Assembly: GCA_905214905.1 (NCBI GenBank)
Contig: CAJMNK010000033.1
Span: forward strand, 1 to 21,242
Direction: 5' to 3'
Origin: an uncultured bacterium
Lineage (GTDB): Bacteria > Actinomycetota > Coriobacteriia > Coriobacteriales > Coriobacteriaceae
DNA length: 21,242 nucleotides
The notes below the pieces were generated by a model. That model was not told where the DNA came from and searched no databases. It saw only the letters and a program-made list of their open reading frames with translations. This document shows, in pieces, positions 7,679 to 14,709 of this stretch. A program made the position numbers and the translations under genes. How positions within the stretch are numbered: position 1 is the stretch's first letter; every line of letters begins with the position of its first letter.

Positions 7679-8776
7679 ATGTCCTCGACCTTTGGCAACG
7701 TATTGCACCTGAGCATCTTCGGCCAGTCGCACTCCCCCGCCATCGGCTGCTCGCTCGACGGCATCCCCGCCGGTATTGCCGTTGACCAAGAAGCGCTGCA
7801 GGCCTTCCTCGATCGTCGCGCCCCCGGTCGCGACGAGACCGCAACCAAGCGCCGCGAGGCCGACGCCGCGCATATCATCGCCGGTGTGGTCGATGGGCAC
7901 ACCACTGGCGCACCCATCGCAGCAATTATCGAGAACACCAACACGCGCTCCAAGGACTATTCCGAGCTGCGCCGCAAGCCCCGCCCCGGGCACGCAGACT
8001 TTCCTGCGCGCGTGAAGTACCACAACATGCACGACGTCGCCGGCGGCGGGCACTTCTCCGGCCGTCTGACGGCCCCTCTATGCATCGCCGGCGGCATCGC
8101 ACTGCAGGCACTCGAGGCCCGTGGCATCAAGGTCATGGCGCACGTCGCGCAGATAGGCGGTATCTCCGACCTGCCGATGGACGACATGGTCTATCGCGAG
8201 GCCGACCGCAAGGCAATCCTTACGAACGACCTGCCCTGCATCGACGCCGCGGCCGCCAGTCGCATGCGCGAGGAAATTCTGGCCGCGCGCGACGAGCTCG
8301 ACAGCATCGGCGGCATCGTGGAGTGCGGCATTTACGGGCTTCCCGCGGGCATCGGCGACCCCATGTTCGACGGCATCGAGAACCGCATCGCGCAAATCGC
8401 GTTTGGCATTCCCGCCGTAAAGGGCGTGGAGTTTGGCATGGGCTTTGCCGTGGCCGCCATGCGCGGCAGCGAGAACAACGATCCGTATCGCATCGACGCC
8501 GAGACCGGAAAGATCGAGGTCGAATCCAACAACGCCGGCGGCGCCCTGGGCGGTATTTCGACCGGCGCGCCCGTCATGTGGCGTATGGCCGTAAAGCCGA
8601 CGCCCTCCATTGGCCGCGAGCAGCAGACCGTGGACATGGACGCCATGGAAAATGCCGAGCTCTCGGTCCACGGCCGCCACGATCCCTGCATCGTCCCCCG
8701 AGCCGTCCCCGTAGCCGAAGCGGCCGCCGCCCTCGCGATCTGGGACGCTCTCCTCGAGGACGCCGCCCAGCTCTAA
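7679..8776 (+). CDS. aroC: Chorismate synthase
   Basis: This 365-residue FMN-dependent enzyme removes phosphate from EPSP to give chorismate, the last shared step. Family signatures are GQSHSPAIGCSLDGIPAG near the start, RRAPGRDETATKRREAD, the flavin-site region GGGHFSGRLTAPLCIAGG, FGMGFAVAAMRGSENND, and NNAGGALGGISTGAPV followed by GRHDPCIVPRAVPV near the end. The length is typical of the long bacterial form. GAGGAGG about six bases before the ATG is a strong ribosome site, and only one base separates it from aroA. I see no fused flavin reductase domain, so reduced FMN must come from elsewhere. A 53-base gap without a clear promoter separates it from pheA. Confidence 0.97.
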   Translation: MSSTFGNVLHLSIFGQSHSPAIGCSLDGIPAGIAVDQEALQAFLDRRAPGRDETATKRREADAAHIIAGVVDGHTTGAPIAAIIENTNTRSKDYSELRRKPRPGHADFPARVKYHNMHDVAGGGHFSGRLTAPLCIAGGIALQALEARGIKVMAHVAQIGGISDLPMDDMVYREADRKAILTNDLPCIDAAAASRMREEILAARDELDSIGGIVECGIYGLPAGIGDPMFDGIENRIAQIAFGIPAVKGVEFGMGFAVAAMRGSENNDPYRIDAETGKIEVESNNAGGALGGISTGAPVMWRMAVKPTPSIGREQQTVDMDAMENAELSVHGRHDPCIVPRAVPVAEAAAALAIWDALLEDAAQL

Positions 8777-8829
8777 CCCGACTCACCTGGGTTGCCTGCC
8801 AACTCAGCCGTTACGTGAAAGGGGCCTCC

Positions 8830-9975
8830 ATGGACCTTGTTGACATCCGCCAGGCCATCGATGGCATCGACACCACGCTCCTCAACAGCTTTGTCGAGCG
8901 CATGGACATTGCCACCGAAGTCGCCAAATCCAAGATCGAGATGGGCAAGGCCGTCTTTGACCCCGCCCGCGAGCGCTCCAAACTCAACAACCTCGCCAGC
9001 CGCGCACCCGAGCGCTACGAGGCCCAGACCATCACCCTGTTCCGCCTCCTCATGAGCATGAGCAAGGCCGAGCAGCAGCGCTACATCAACGAGCTCAAGG
9101 GCATCACGGTGTCGCAAAAGGCCCGCGCCACGGCCGCAGTCTTTGACACGCCCTTCCCCCAGACGGCCACCGTCGCCTGCCAGGGCGTCGAAGGCGCCTA
9201 CAGTCAGATCGCCGCGTGCAAGCTCTTCGACGTGCCCGATATCGCCTTCTTTGAGACCTTCGAGGGCGTTATGCGCGCCATACGCGACGGCTTCTGCGAG
9301 TTTGGCGTGTTGCCCATCGAAAACTCAACTGCCGGATCGGTCAACGCCGTCTACGACCTGCTTGCACAGTTCGACTTCCATATCGTGCGCTCGCTGCGCC
9401 TCAAGATCGATCACAACTTACTCGTCAAACCTGGCACCAAGCTCGCCGACGTGCGCGAGGTCTACAGCCACGGTCAAGCCATTGCCCAGTGCGCCGGCTT
9501 TATCGAGGGCCACGGACTGCATGCCACCAAGTACCCCAACACCGCTATGTCGGCCGAGATGGTCGCCAACTCCGAGCGCACCGATGTCGCCGCCATCGCC
9601 TCGCGCAGCTGTGCCGAGCTGTATGGCCTCGAGGTGCTGGAGCCCAACATCCAGGACTCGGACAACAACTACACGCGCTTCGTCGTCATCAGTCGCGAAC
9701 CGCGCGTCTATCCCGGTGCCAACCGTACCTCGCTCATGATCACCACGGCCAATGAGCCGGGCGCGCTTTATCGCGTACTCGAGCGCTTCTACGCCCTCAA
9801 CATCAACCTCATCAAGCTCGAGAGCCGCCCCATCCCCGGGCACGACTTTGAGTTTATGTTCTACTTTGACCTGGACTGCCCCTTTGGCAGCAAGGCCCTC
9901 GACGACTTGCTCGATTCCATCGACGACGTGTGCGAGAGCTTCACCTACTTTGGCAGCTATACGGAGGTGCTCTAG
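8830..9975 (+). CDS. pheA: Bifunctional chorismate mutase / prephenate dehydratase (P-protein)
   Basis: This 381-residue protein drives the phenylalanine branch from chorismate to phenylpyruvate. Residues 1-90 are an AroQ-class chorismate mutase; Arg7, Arg24, Lys35, Asp44, Arg47 and Glu48 match E. coli Arg11, Arg28, Lys39, Asp48, Arg51 and Glu52 with a constant offset of four. Prephenate dehydratase spans about 113-290, with the catalytic TRF at 282-284. A C-terminal ACT domain (about 298-375) carries the GALYRVL region and ESRP at 331-334, the usual Phe feedback site. AAAGGGG lies just before the ATG at 8830; frames opening further upstream run inside aroC and are not real starts. The stop abuts the next ATG with no gap. 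Confidence 0.95.
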   Translation: MDLVDIRQAIDGIDTTLLNSFVERMDIATEVAKSKIEMGKAVFDPARERSKLNNLASRAPERYEAQTITLFRLLMSMSKAEQQRYINELKGITVSQKARATAAVFDTPFPQTATVACQGVEGAYSQIAACKLFDVPDIAFFETFEGVMRAIRDGFCEFGVLPIENSTAGSVNAVYDLLAQFDFHIVRSLRLKIDHNLLVKPGTKLADVREVYSHGQAIAQCAGFIEGHGLHATKYPNTAMSAEMVANSERTDVAAIASRSCAELYGLEVLEPNIQDSDNNYTRFVVISREPRVYPGANRTSLMITTANEPGALYRVLERFYALNINLIKLESRPIPGHDFEFMFYFDLDCPFGSKALDDLLDSIDDVCESFTYFGSYTEVL

Positions 9976-11220
9976 ATGACCGCCGCAACCCGCCCCTACG
10001 GCGTGCTGGGCCGCGTGCTGGGCCACAGCTACACCCCGACCATCTACAAAGAGCTCGCAGGCCTGGAGTACGCGCGTTTTGAGCGCGAGCCCGAGGATCT
10101 TGAGGCTTTTATGACGGGTGACGAGTGGGAGGGCACCAACGTGACCATCCCCTACAAGCGCGCCGTCATGGAATACCTGGACGAGTTGAGTCCGCTCGCC
10201 GAGCGCATGGGCAACGTCAACACCATCACGCGCCTGCCCGACGGCCGCCTGCGCGGCGACAACACCGACTACTTTGGCTTCCAATGCCTGGTCGAGGAGC
10301 TAGGCGTAGAGGTTGCCGGTAAGAAGGCCCTCGTGCTCGGCGCCACCGGCGGTGCCGGCACCACGGCCAGCATGGTGCTCGACGACCTGGGCGCCATCGT
10401 CGTACCCGTGGGTCGCACGAGCGAGGTCAATTACGACAACATCGCGCAGCAGTCCGATGCCGCGCTGCTCGTCAACTGCACGCCCGCCGGCATGTTCCCC
10501 CACTGCCCCGGCGCTCCCTGCACACTCGAAGGACTCGATGCGCTCGAGGGCGTCATCGACATCGTCTACAACCCCGCCCGTACGGGTCTGATGCTCGAGG
10601 CCGAGCGCCACGGCATCCCCTGCATCGGCGGCCTGCTCATGCTTGTTGCCCAGGCGGCACAAGCTGTCGAGCGCTACACCGGCCAAGCCACCCCGCGCAA
10701 GCGCATCCTGGATGTGACGGAGCGGCTGTCCCACCGCGAGCAGAACATTGCCCTGATCGGCATGCCGGGTTCGGGCAAGACCCGTGTGGGCGAGCAGATC
10801 GCCCAGCTCACGGGTCGCGAGCACATCGACTTGGACGCCGCGCTTGAGGAGCGCCTGGGGATGCCCTGCGCCGACTTTATCGTCAAGCGCGGCGAGGCAG
10901 CCTTCCGCGAGCAGGAGACGGCGGAGCTGGCCGACATCTCCAAGCGCAGCGGCCTGGTGCTTTCCACGGGCGGCGGCGTGGTCACACGCGACGAGAACTA
11001 CCCGCTGCTGCACCAGAACAGCCAGATCGTGATGCTCAACCGCAAGCTCGACGAACTCGCCCATAAGGGTCGCCCCATCACCGCCCGCGATGGCATCGAT
11101 AAGCTCGCCGAGCAGCGCATGCCGCGCTACCGCGCCTGGGCCGACTACATCATCGACTCACGCGACTGCGCCGCCAACACCGCCCGCGCCGTCCTCGACA
11201 CCCTCCCACCCGCTCTCTAA
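9976..11220 (+). CDS. aroE-aroK: Shikimate dehydrogenase - shikimate kinase fusion
   Basis: This 414-residue fusion covers pathway steps four and five. Residues 1 to about 240 are AroE: the substrate region GHSYTP, NVTIPYK with catalytic Lys61, DNTD with Asp98 (matching E. coli Lys65 and Asp102), the NADP loop GATGGAGTTA at 122-131, and a C-terminal GLLMLVAQAAQA helix. Residues from about 255 are AroK: Walker A GMPGSGKT at 262-269, DLD at 285-287 for Mg/shikimate, FREQE near 300, TGGG near 331-334 and the lid region around GRPI. The linker is only about 15-20 residues. Both halves keep their key residues, so both should be active. No separate aroK exists in the window. It starts directly at the pheA stop and ends one base before a strong hairpin. 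Confidence 0.95.
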   Translation: MTAATRPYGVLGRVLGHSYTPTIYKELAGLEYARFEREPEDLEAFMTGDEWEGTNVTIPYKRAVMEYLDELSPLAERMGNVNTITRLPDGRLRGDNTDYFGFQCLVEELGVEVAGKKALVLGATGGAGTTASMVLDDLGAIVVPVGRTSEVNYDNIAQQSDAALLVNCTPAGMFPHCPGAPCTLEGLDALEGVIDIVYNPARTGLMLEAERHGIPCIGGLLMLVAQAAQAVERYTGQATPRKRILDVTERLSHREQNIALIGMPGSGKTRVGEQIAQLTGREHIDLDAALEERLGMPCADFIVKRGEAAFREQETAELADISKRSGLVLSTGGGVVTRDENYPLLHQNSQIVMLNRKLDELAHKGRPITARDGIDKLAEQRMPRYRAWADYIIDSRDCAANTARAVLDTLPPAL

Positions 11221-11221
11221 C

Positions 11222-11264
11222 AAAAACCACCACAAAGGGGACAGGCACCTTTGTGGTGGTTTTT
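11222..11264 (+). terminator. 17-bp perfect hairpin between aroE-aroK and aroQ
   Basis: Arms 11222-11238 and 11248-11264 pair perfectly over 17 bases around a nine-base loop (GGACAGGCA). An A-run precedes and a five-T run ends the stem, so it can act as an intrinsic terminator on either strand. It begins one base after the aroE-aroK stop codon and lies inside the operon, 41 bases before aroQ. The 10-base sequence ACCACAAAGG of its left arm recurs at 11288-11297 over the aroQ ribosome site. Confidence 0.75.
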
Positions 11265-11305
11265 CATTCCGCCTCACCGCCCGCCTAACCACAAAGGAAG
11301 CAACC

Positions 11306-11740
11306 ATGAAAGCACTCGTCATCAACGGCCCAAACCTCAACATGCTCGGCATTCGCGAGCCGGGTATCTACGGCAGTGACAACTACGACCGCCTGGTCCA
11401 GATCTGCCAGGAGGCAGGCGCCGCGCAGGGCTTTGACGAGGTCGAGGTCTTCCAGTCCAACCACGAGGGCAGCATCGTCGACATGATCCAGGAGGCTTAC
11501 GGCAAGGTCGACGGCATCGTCATCAACCCGGCGGCCTACACGCACACGAGCGTCGCGATCCTCGATGCCCTCAAGGCCGTCGCCATCCCTGCCGTCGAGG
11601 TCCACATCAGCGCCGTCGAGACCCGCGAGGACTTCCGCCAGGTAAGCTACGCCCGCCTGGCCTGCTTCGCCACCATCACCGGCGAAGGCCTGCAGGGGTA
11701 TGCCCACGCGTTGGAGCTGCTGAGGGAACGTCTCGATTAG
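11306..11740 (+). CDS. aroQ: 3-dehydroquinate dehydratase, type II
   Basis: This 144-residue enzyme dehydrates 3-dehydroquinate to 3-dehydroshikimate, step three of the pathway and the only one not encoded upstream in the operon. The type II signature is complete: NGPNLNMLG near the start, the lid Arg17 and catalytic Tyr22, Asn74 and His80 in NPAAYTH, His100 in EVHIS, and Arg111 in FRQVSY. Type II enzymes form dodecamers. AAAGGA (11293-11298) lies seven bases before the ATG at 11306; the open frame extends further upstream but only across the hairpin. No promoter is evident in 11265-11305, so expression probably depends on read-through of the upstream hairpin. Confidence 0.96.
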   Translation: MKALVINGPNLNMLGIREPGIYGSDNYDRLVQICQEAGAAQGFDEVEVFQSNHEGSIVDMIQEAYGKVDGIVINPAAYTHTSVAILDALKAVAIPAVEVHISAVETREDFRQVSYARLACFATITGEGLQGYAHALELLRERLD

Positions 11741-11763
11741 TTAAACAGCGGTACTACTGAATA

Positions 11764-11806
11764 AATAACGGCGGGGAGGGCCAAGTTGGTCCTCCCCGCT
11801 GTTATT
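11764..11806. terminator. Long palindrome between convergent genes (terminator)
   Basis: A 43-base near-perfect palindrome pairs 11764-11784 with 11786-11806. The plus-strand RNA forms a stem of about 20 bp with two G·U wobbles (11770-11800 and 11780-11790). These would be C·A mismatches on the minus strand, so it best serves aroQ. The ends are A/T-rich but lack a long U-run. The palindrome reaches the stop codon of the minus-strand acyltransferase, so it may serve both convergent genes. Confidence 0.7.
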
Positions 11807-12789
11807 ACGCCTTCTTAATCACGTACGCCAATCCAATATCGCAGGAGCAGCGCGCAATCGACGCAAAGAGCCATGGCACCGGCAGCATCATGAGCAACGA
11901 CATCGTCTGCCAAGGAATAAACCAATCGACCGCGTGGATTGCAAAGATTGCCAGACTGGCTTGTCCGCAAAACACGAGTCCTCGCTCAAAGGACCCCAAA
12001 ACCGGCACGTCTTTCAACTTCTCCAACGCCAGAAACCCAACAGACGCAGTAGCTACCCGCAACAGCAGCAACCGTCGCAACAACAAATCCATCCACGCGG
12101 CGGCTCGAAAGCTCAAGCCCACTCAGCGCGGCAAGGACGAGCCAAGCAACACCGGCTCCAATAAACAGCAGAGGCTTGCTCACGCTCGGCTCCAGCCCCC
12201 TTTGGCGCGCCGTATAACCAATCCACATCAGCAAGACGATATAGCAGCTCAAATCCAAATCGAGCGGCAGGTAAGCACCAAAATAGCGAGACACGCTCAA
12301 ACCGCAAAAGGCAATCGCGGCACAGACAACGCCCTGCCAAACAACCCCAATCCTGCGGCGATCAAACAGCCGCACGAGCGCATTAAACAGCAGGCGCGAC
12401 GTAAACAGCGCCGCCAAAAACCATGCCATGCCAACGGCGGTAACGCCAAACCCAGGCACATCAACGCCCGAGGCAAACACAAGCGTCTTAAACCCCGCAA
12501 CCAGCGTACCGCTTGTCAAAGGAGCGCCGCTCATTAAGAACGTCGGCACCTGCCACGCCAGTGCAAGAACCACATACGGCACCAGCAGGCGCGACGCCGA
12601 ACCACTCAGCAGCTCGCGCCACGGCTTCGGCCTAAACGTATACCCGGCAAGAATAAAGAACACCGGCATGTGAAACGAGAAGATCGCGTGCCGCAAGGGA
12701 GAGGGATTTGGAACGGTGTGCCCCACAATGACCAGAATAATTGCGATCCCCTTTGCAATATCAATCCAGTCGAGCCTTTTGCTTCCCAT
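11805..12789 (-). pseudogene. Acyltransferase family 3 membrane protein, frameshifted
   Basis: The N-terminal part starts at the ATG at 12789 (GAAGGG six bases upstream) with LDWIDIAKGIAIILVIVGHT, the catalytic-His opening of the acyltransferase-3 family that O-acylates surface sugars. Hydrophobic helices follow to about residue 240. The frame then drifts and stops at 11986. The neighbouring frame carries on the protein (TASVGFLALEKLKDVPVLGS, then FAIHAVDWFIPW) to the stop at 11805. The total of 985 bases is one more than a multiple of three. Removing one base, for instance from CCC at 12056-12058, restores one frame of about 327 residues, close to family size. This could be a real inactivation, phase variation or a sequence error. 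It lies between the aro operon and a tRNA, beside the polysaccharide exporter. Confidence 0.75.
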
Positions 12790-12822
12790 TGCAAACCCTT
12801 CAAAACCGCAGCACACAAGATG

Positions 12823-12855
12823 AAAAAAGCCCAGACCACCTAGCGGTCCGGGCTT
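12823..12855 (-). terminator. Intrinsic terminator of tRNA-Arg(TCT)
   Basis: On the minus strand an 11-bp stem (12845-12855 with 12827-12837) closes a seven-base loop and runs into TTTTTT (12823-12828). One pair is a G·U wobble on this strand but an A·C mismatch on the other, which fits use on the minus strand. It lies 10 bases past the tRNA CCA end. Confidence 0.75.
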
Positions 12856-12864
12856 AATAAACGA

Positions 12865-12941
12865 TGGTGCTCCATGGCGGATTCGAACCGTCGACCTTGG
12901 GATTAGAAGTCCCCTGCTCTATCCAACTGAGCTAATGGAGC
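12865..12941 (-). tRNA. tRNA-Arg (anticodon TCT)
   Basis: This is a 77-nt cloverleaf with an encoded CCA. Acceptor GCTCCAT/ATGGAGC is perfect, and the D stem is GCTC/GAGC. The anticodon loop CTTCTAA gives anticodon TCT, which reads AGA and probably AGG. The T loop is TTCGAAT and the discriminator A. Two positions do not pair: G27 with A43 at the top of the anticodon stem, and A50 with C64 in the T stem. Overall it still looks functional. Confidence 0.92.
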
Positions 12942-12987
12942 AAATAACCGCACGCCCAAGCAAGCGCAAGCCTGTCAGGCGCAAGTA

Positions 12988-12993
12988 ATTATA
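12988..12993 (-). promoter_or_regulatory. Possible -10 box for tRNA-Arg(TCT)
   Basis: A perfect TATAAT is read on the minus strand two bases past the ABC ATPase stop codon. It predicts a start near 12981, about 40 bases before the tRNA. No good -35 is visible, and no terminator separates the ABC genes from the tRNA, so the tRNA may also be reached by read-through. Confidence 0.35.
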
Positions 12994-12995
12994 AC

Positions 12996-13763
12996 CTAGT
13001 TGAACTGCTCGCGATACGCCTTGCAGACCTCATCGACCGGGCCGTCCATGCGAAGGTCGCCCTTCTCGATCCAAACGGCACGCTGGCAGATGCGCTCAAC
13101 CTGCTCCATGGAGTGCGAAACGAACAGAACCGTCACGTCACCGCTCTGGATAAAGTGCTGGATGCGGGCCTCGCACTTCTGCTGGAAGAACACATCACCG
13201 ACGGACAGCGTCTCGTCAACGATCAGAATATCGGGCTCGGTAATCGTCGCGATTGCAAAGGCGATACGCGCCACCATGCCCGAGGAGAAGTTCTTAAGCG
13301 GCATATCGACAAAGTTCTGCAGCTCAGCGAACTCGATAATGCCGTCAAAGTTGGCGTCGATGAACTCCTTGGTATAGCCGAGCAGGGCACCGTTCAGATA
13401 GATGTTCTCGCGGGCAGTCAGCTCGGGGTCAAAGCCGGCACCAAGCTCAATCAACGGCGCGATGTTACCGTGCACCTTAACGCTGCCCTCGCTAGGCTCA
13501 AGCACGCCAGCGATAATCTTGAGCATCGTAGACTTGCCGGAACCATTGGTGCCAACCAGACCGACAACTTCGCCGCGATGAATATCGAACGAGATGTGCT
13601 TAAGCGCCCTAAACTCCTCAAAGAACAGCTCGTGCTTGGCGAGCTTAATGAAGTACTCCTTGAGGTTGGTCAGCGACTCAGACGCCATGTTAAAGATCAT
13701 GGTGACGTCGTCGACCTCGACAGCCAGAGGCTGCTCGCTGTAATCAACAACAGACTCAGTCAT
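12996..13763 (-). CDS. ABC transporter ATP-binding protein, polysaccharide/teichoic acid export type (TagH/Wzt-like)
   Basis: This 255-residue nucleotide-binding subunit would power export of a lipid-linked surface polymer through the adjacent permease. Walker A GTNGSGKST is at 71-79, the signature is FSSGM at about 159-163 (the SSGM form typical of the polysaccharide-export subfamily, in place of LSGGQ), Walker B is ILIVDE to 184, followed by the D-loop SVGD, and the H-loop His is 207. The protein ends soon after the core, so it lacks the C-terminal carbohydrate-binding domain that some Wzt proteins carry; export would not depend on such a domain. AAGGAG seven bases upstream fits the ATG at 13763 better than the GTG just before it. 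It follows the permease gene after 11 bases. Confidence 0.92.
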   Translation of the reverse strand: MTESVVDYSEQPLAVEVDDVTMIFNMASESLTNLKEYFIKLAKHELFFEEFRALKHISFDIHRGEVVGLVGTNGSGKSTMLKIIAGVLEPSEGSVKVHGNIAPLIELGAGFDPELTARENIYLNGALLGYTKEFIDANFDGIIEFAELQNFVDMPLKNFSSGMVARIAFAIATITEPDILIVDETLSVGDVFFQQKCEARIQHFIQSGDVTVLFVSHSMEQVERICQRAVWIEKGDLRMDGPVDEVCKAYREQFN

Positions 13764-13774
13764 CACAGCACTCC

Positions 13775-14620
13775 TTAGATGTAGAGGATGAACTTGCGCT
13801 CGGACTTATGGAAAACGGTATAGCCAATAACAAGCGCAAGAACCGCCCAAGCAACGCACATACCAAATGTCATAAGCGAGGGCGTCGTCTGGAACAGGAA
13901 GATATCGCGCATAAACTGAAGGAAGTTGTACATGGGGTTCGCATACATCAAGATACGCACGAGATGCGGCATTTGCGCAATATAGTCAGTCGTCCAGAAG
14001 ATGGGCGTAATGTAAGTCCACGCCGTAATGATGACGCTCCACAGATGCATAACGTCGCGGAAAAAGACCGTAAGGGCAGAGAGCATCATGCCCAGGCCCA
14101 TGCAGAAGCACATAAGCAGCAGCAGGCAAACCGGCAGCAGAATCAGGTGCCAAGAAGGCATAACGCGGAACCACAGCATGACGATGGCGACGGCAACCAG
14201 CGAGAAGGCAAAGTTGATCAGCGAGAAGAGCACCTTCTGCACCGGGAAGACCCAGCGGTGCACCTTAACCTTCTTGAGCAGAGGGGCAGCGCCCACGATA
14301 GACGTCAGGGCCTGGTTCGTAGACTCGGACATGACGGCAAAGGTAATGTTACCCACGATCAAGTACAGCGGGTACATCTCGGGCGTCATTGAGCCATTGC
14401 GGCCCTGGCCAAAAATCGTCGAGAACACGATGGCCATGACGATCATCATCAGCAACGGATTGAGCACCGACCATGCGACACCCAGAACGCTACGGCGATA
14501 CTTGATCTTAAAATCCTTGGTAACCAGCTGACGAAGGATAAACGCATCCTTCTCAAATTCGTTCTTAGCAAACGTCGCAGGCAGACTGCGAGTTTCTTGT
14601 TGCTTTGTCTGATCCGACAC
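13775..14620 (-). CDS. ABC-2 type permease, polysaccharide export (TagG/Wzm-like)
   Basis: This 281-residue inner-membrane subunit forms the channel partner of the ATPase downstream. An N-terminal cytoplasmic segment precedes LVTKDFKIKYRRSVLGVAWS, the amphipathic entry typical of ABC2-membrane exporters. About six hydrophobic segments follow, with the conserved TPIFW region near the last third. The C-terminus SERKFILYI is short and basic. I chose the GTG at 14620 because AAAGGAG lies eight bases before it; a TTG at 14653 opens the frame earlier but sits at the likely transcription start. The ATPase and permease pair suits export of teichoic-acid-like or O-antigen-like polymers. The substrate is not shown by sequence, but the glycosyltransferases nearby fit. 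Confidence 0.92.
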   Translation of the reverse strand: MSDQTKQQETRSLPATFAKNEFEKDAFILRQLVTKDFKIKYRRSVLGVAWSVLNPLLMMIVMAIVFSTIFGQGRNGSMTPEMYPLYLIVGNITFAVMSESTNQALTSIVGAAPLLKKVKVHRWVFPVQKVLFSLINFAFSLVAVAIVMLWFRVMPSWHLILLPVCLLLLMCFCMGLGMMLSALTVFFRDVMHLWSVIITAWTYITPIFWTTDYIAQMPHLVRILMYANPMYNFLQFMRDIFLFQTTPSLMTFGMCVAWAVLALVIGYTVFHKSERKFILYI

Positions 14621-14659
14621 GGATGCAACTCCTTTACTCGTAATCGTTGACAAACGAAC

Positions 14660-14665
14660 AGTATA
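14660..14665 (-). promoter_or_regulatory. Possible -10 box for the ABC exporter operon
   Basis: TATACT on the minus strand (five of six matches to TATAAT) predicts a start near 14653 and a leader of about 33 bases before the GTG at 14620. No clear -35 is seen. It lies in the 89-base gap after the large membrane protein gene. Confidence 0.35.
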
Positions 14666-14709
14666 GACCCGCCCTCAACGCCATAAGGCGGCGTTGCGAA
14701 ACTGGAAAA

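Noticed and set aside
8080..8829. Open frame continuing upstream of pheA through most of aroC
   Set aside because: This part is an alternative frame of aroC; pheA residues begin with a clear chorismate mutase start at 8830 with AAAGGGG before it.
11864..12700. Plus-strand open frames of up to 215 codons opposite the acyltransferase
   Set aside because: The minus strand carries recognisable acyltransferase-3 sequence in two adjacent frames; the plus frames are Gln, Arg and Asn-rich without motifs.
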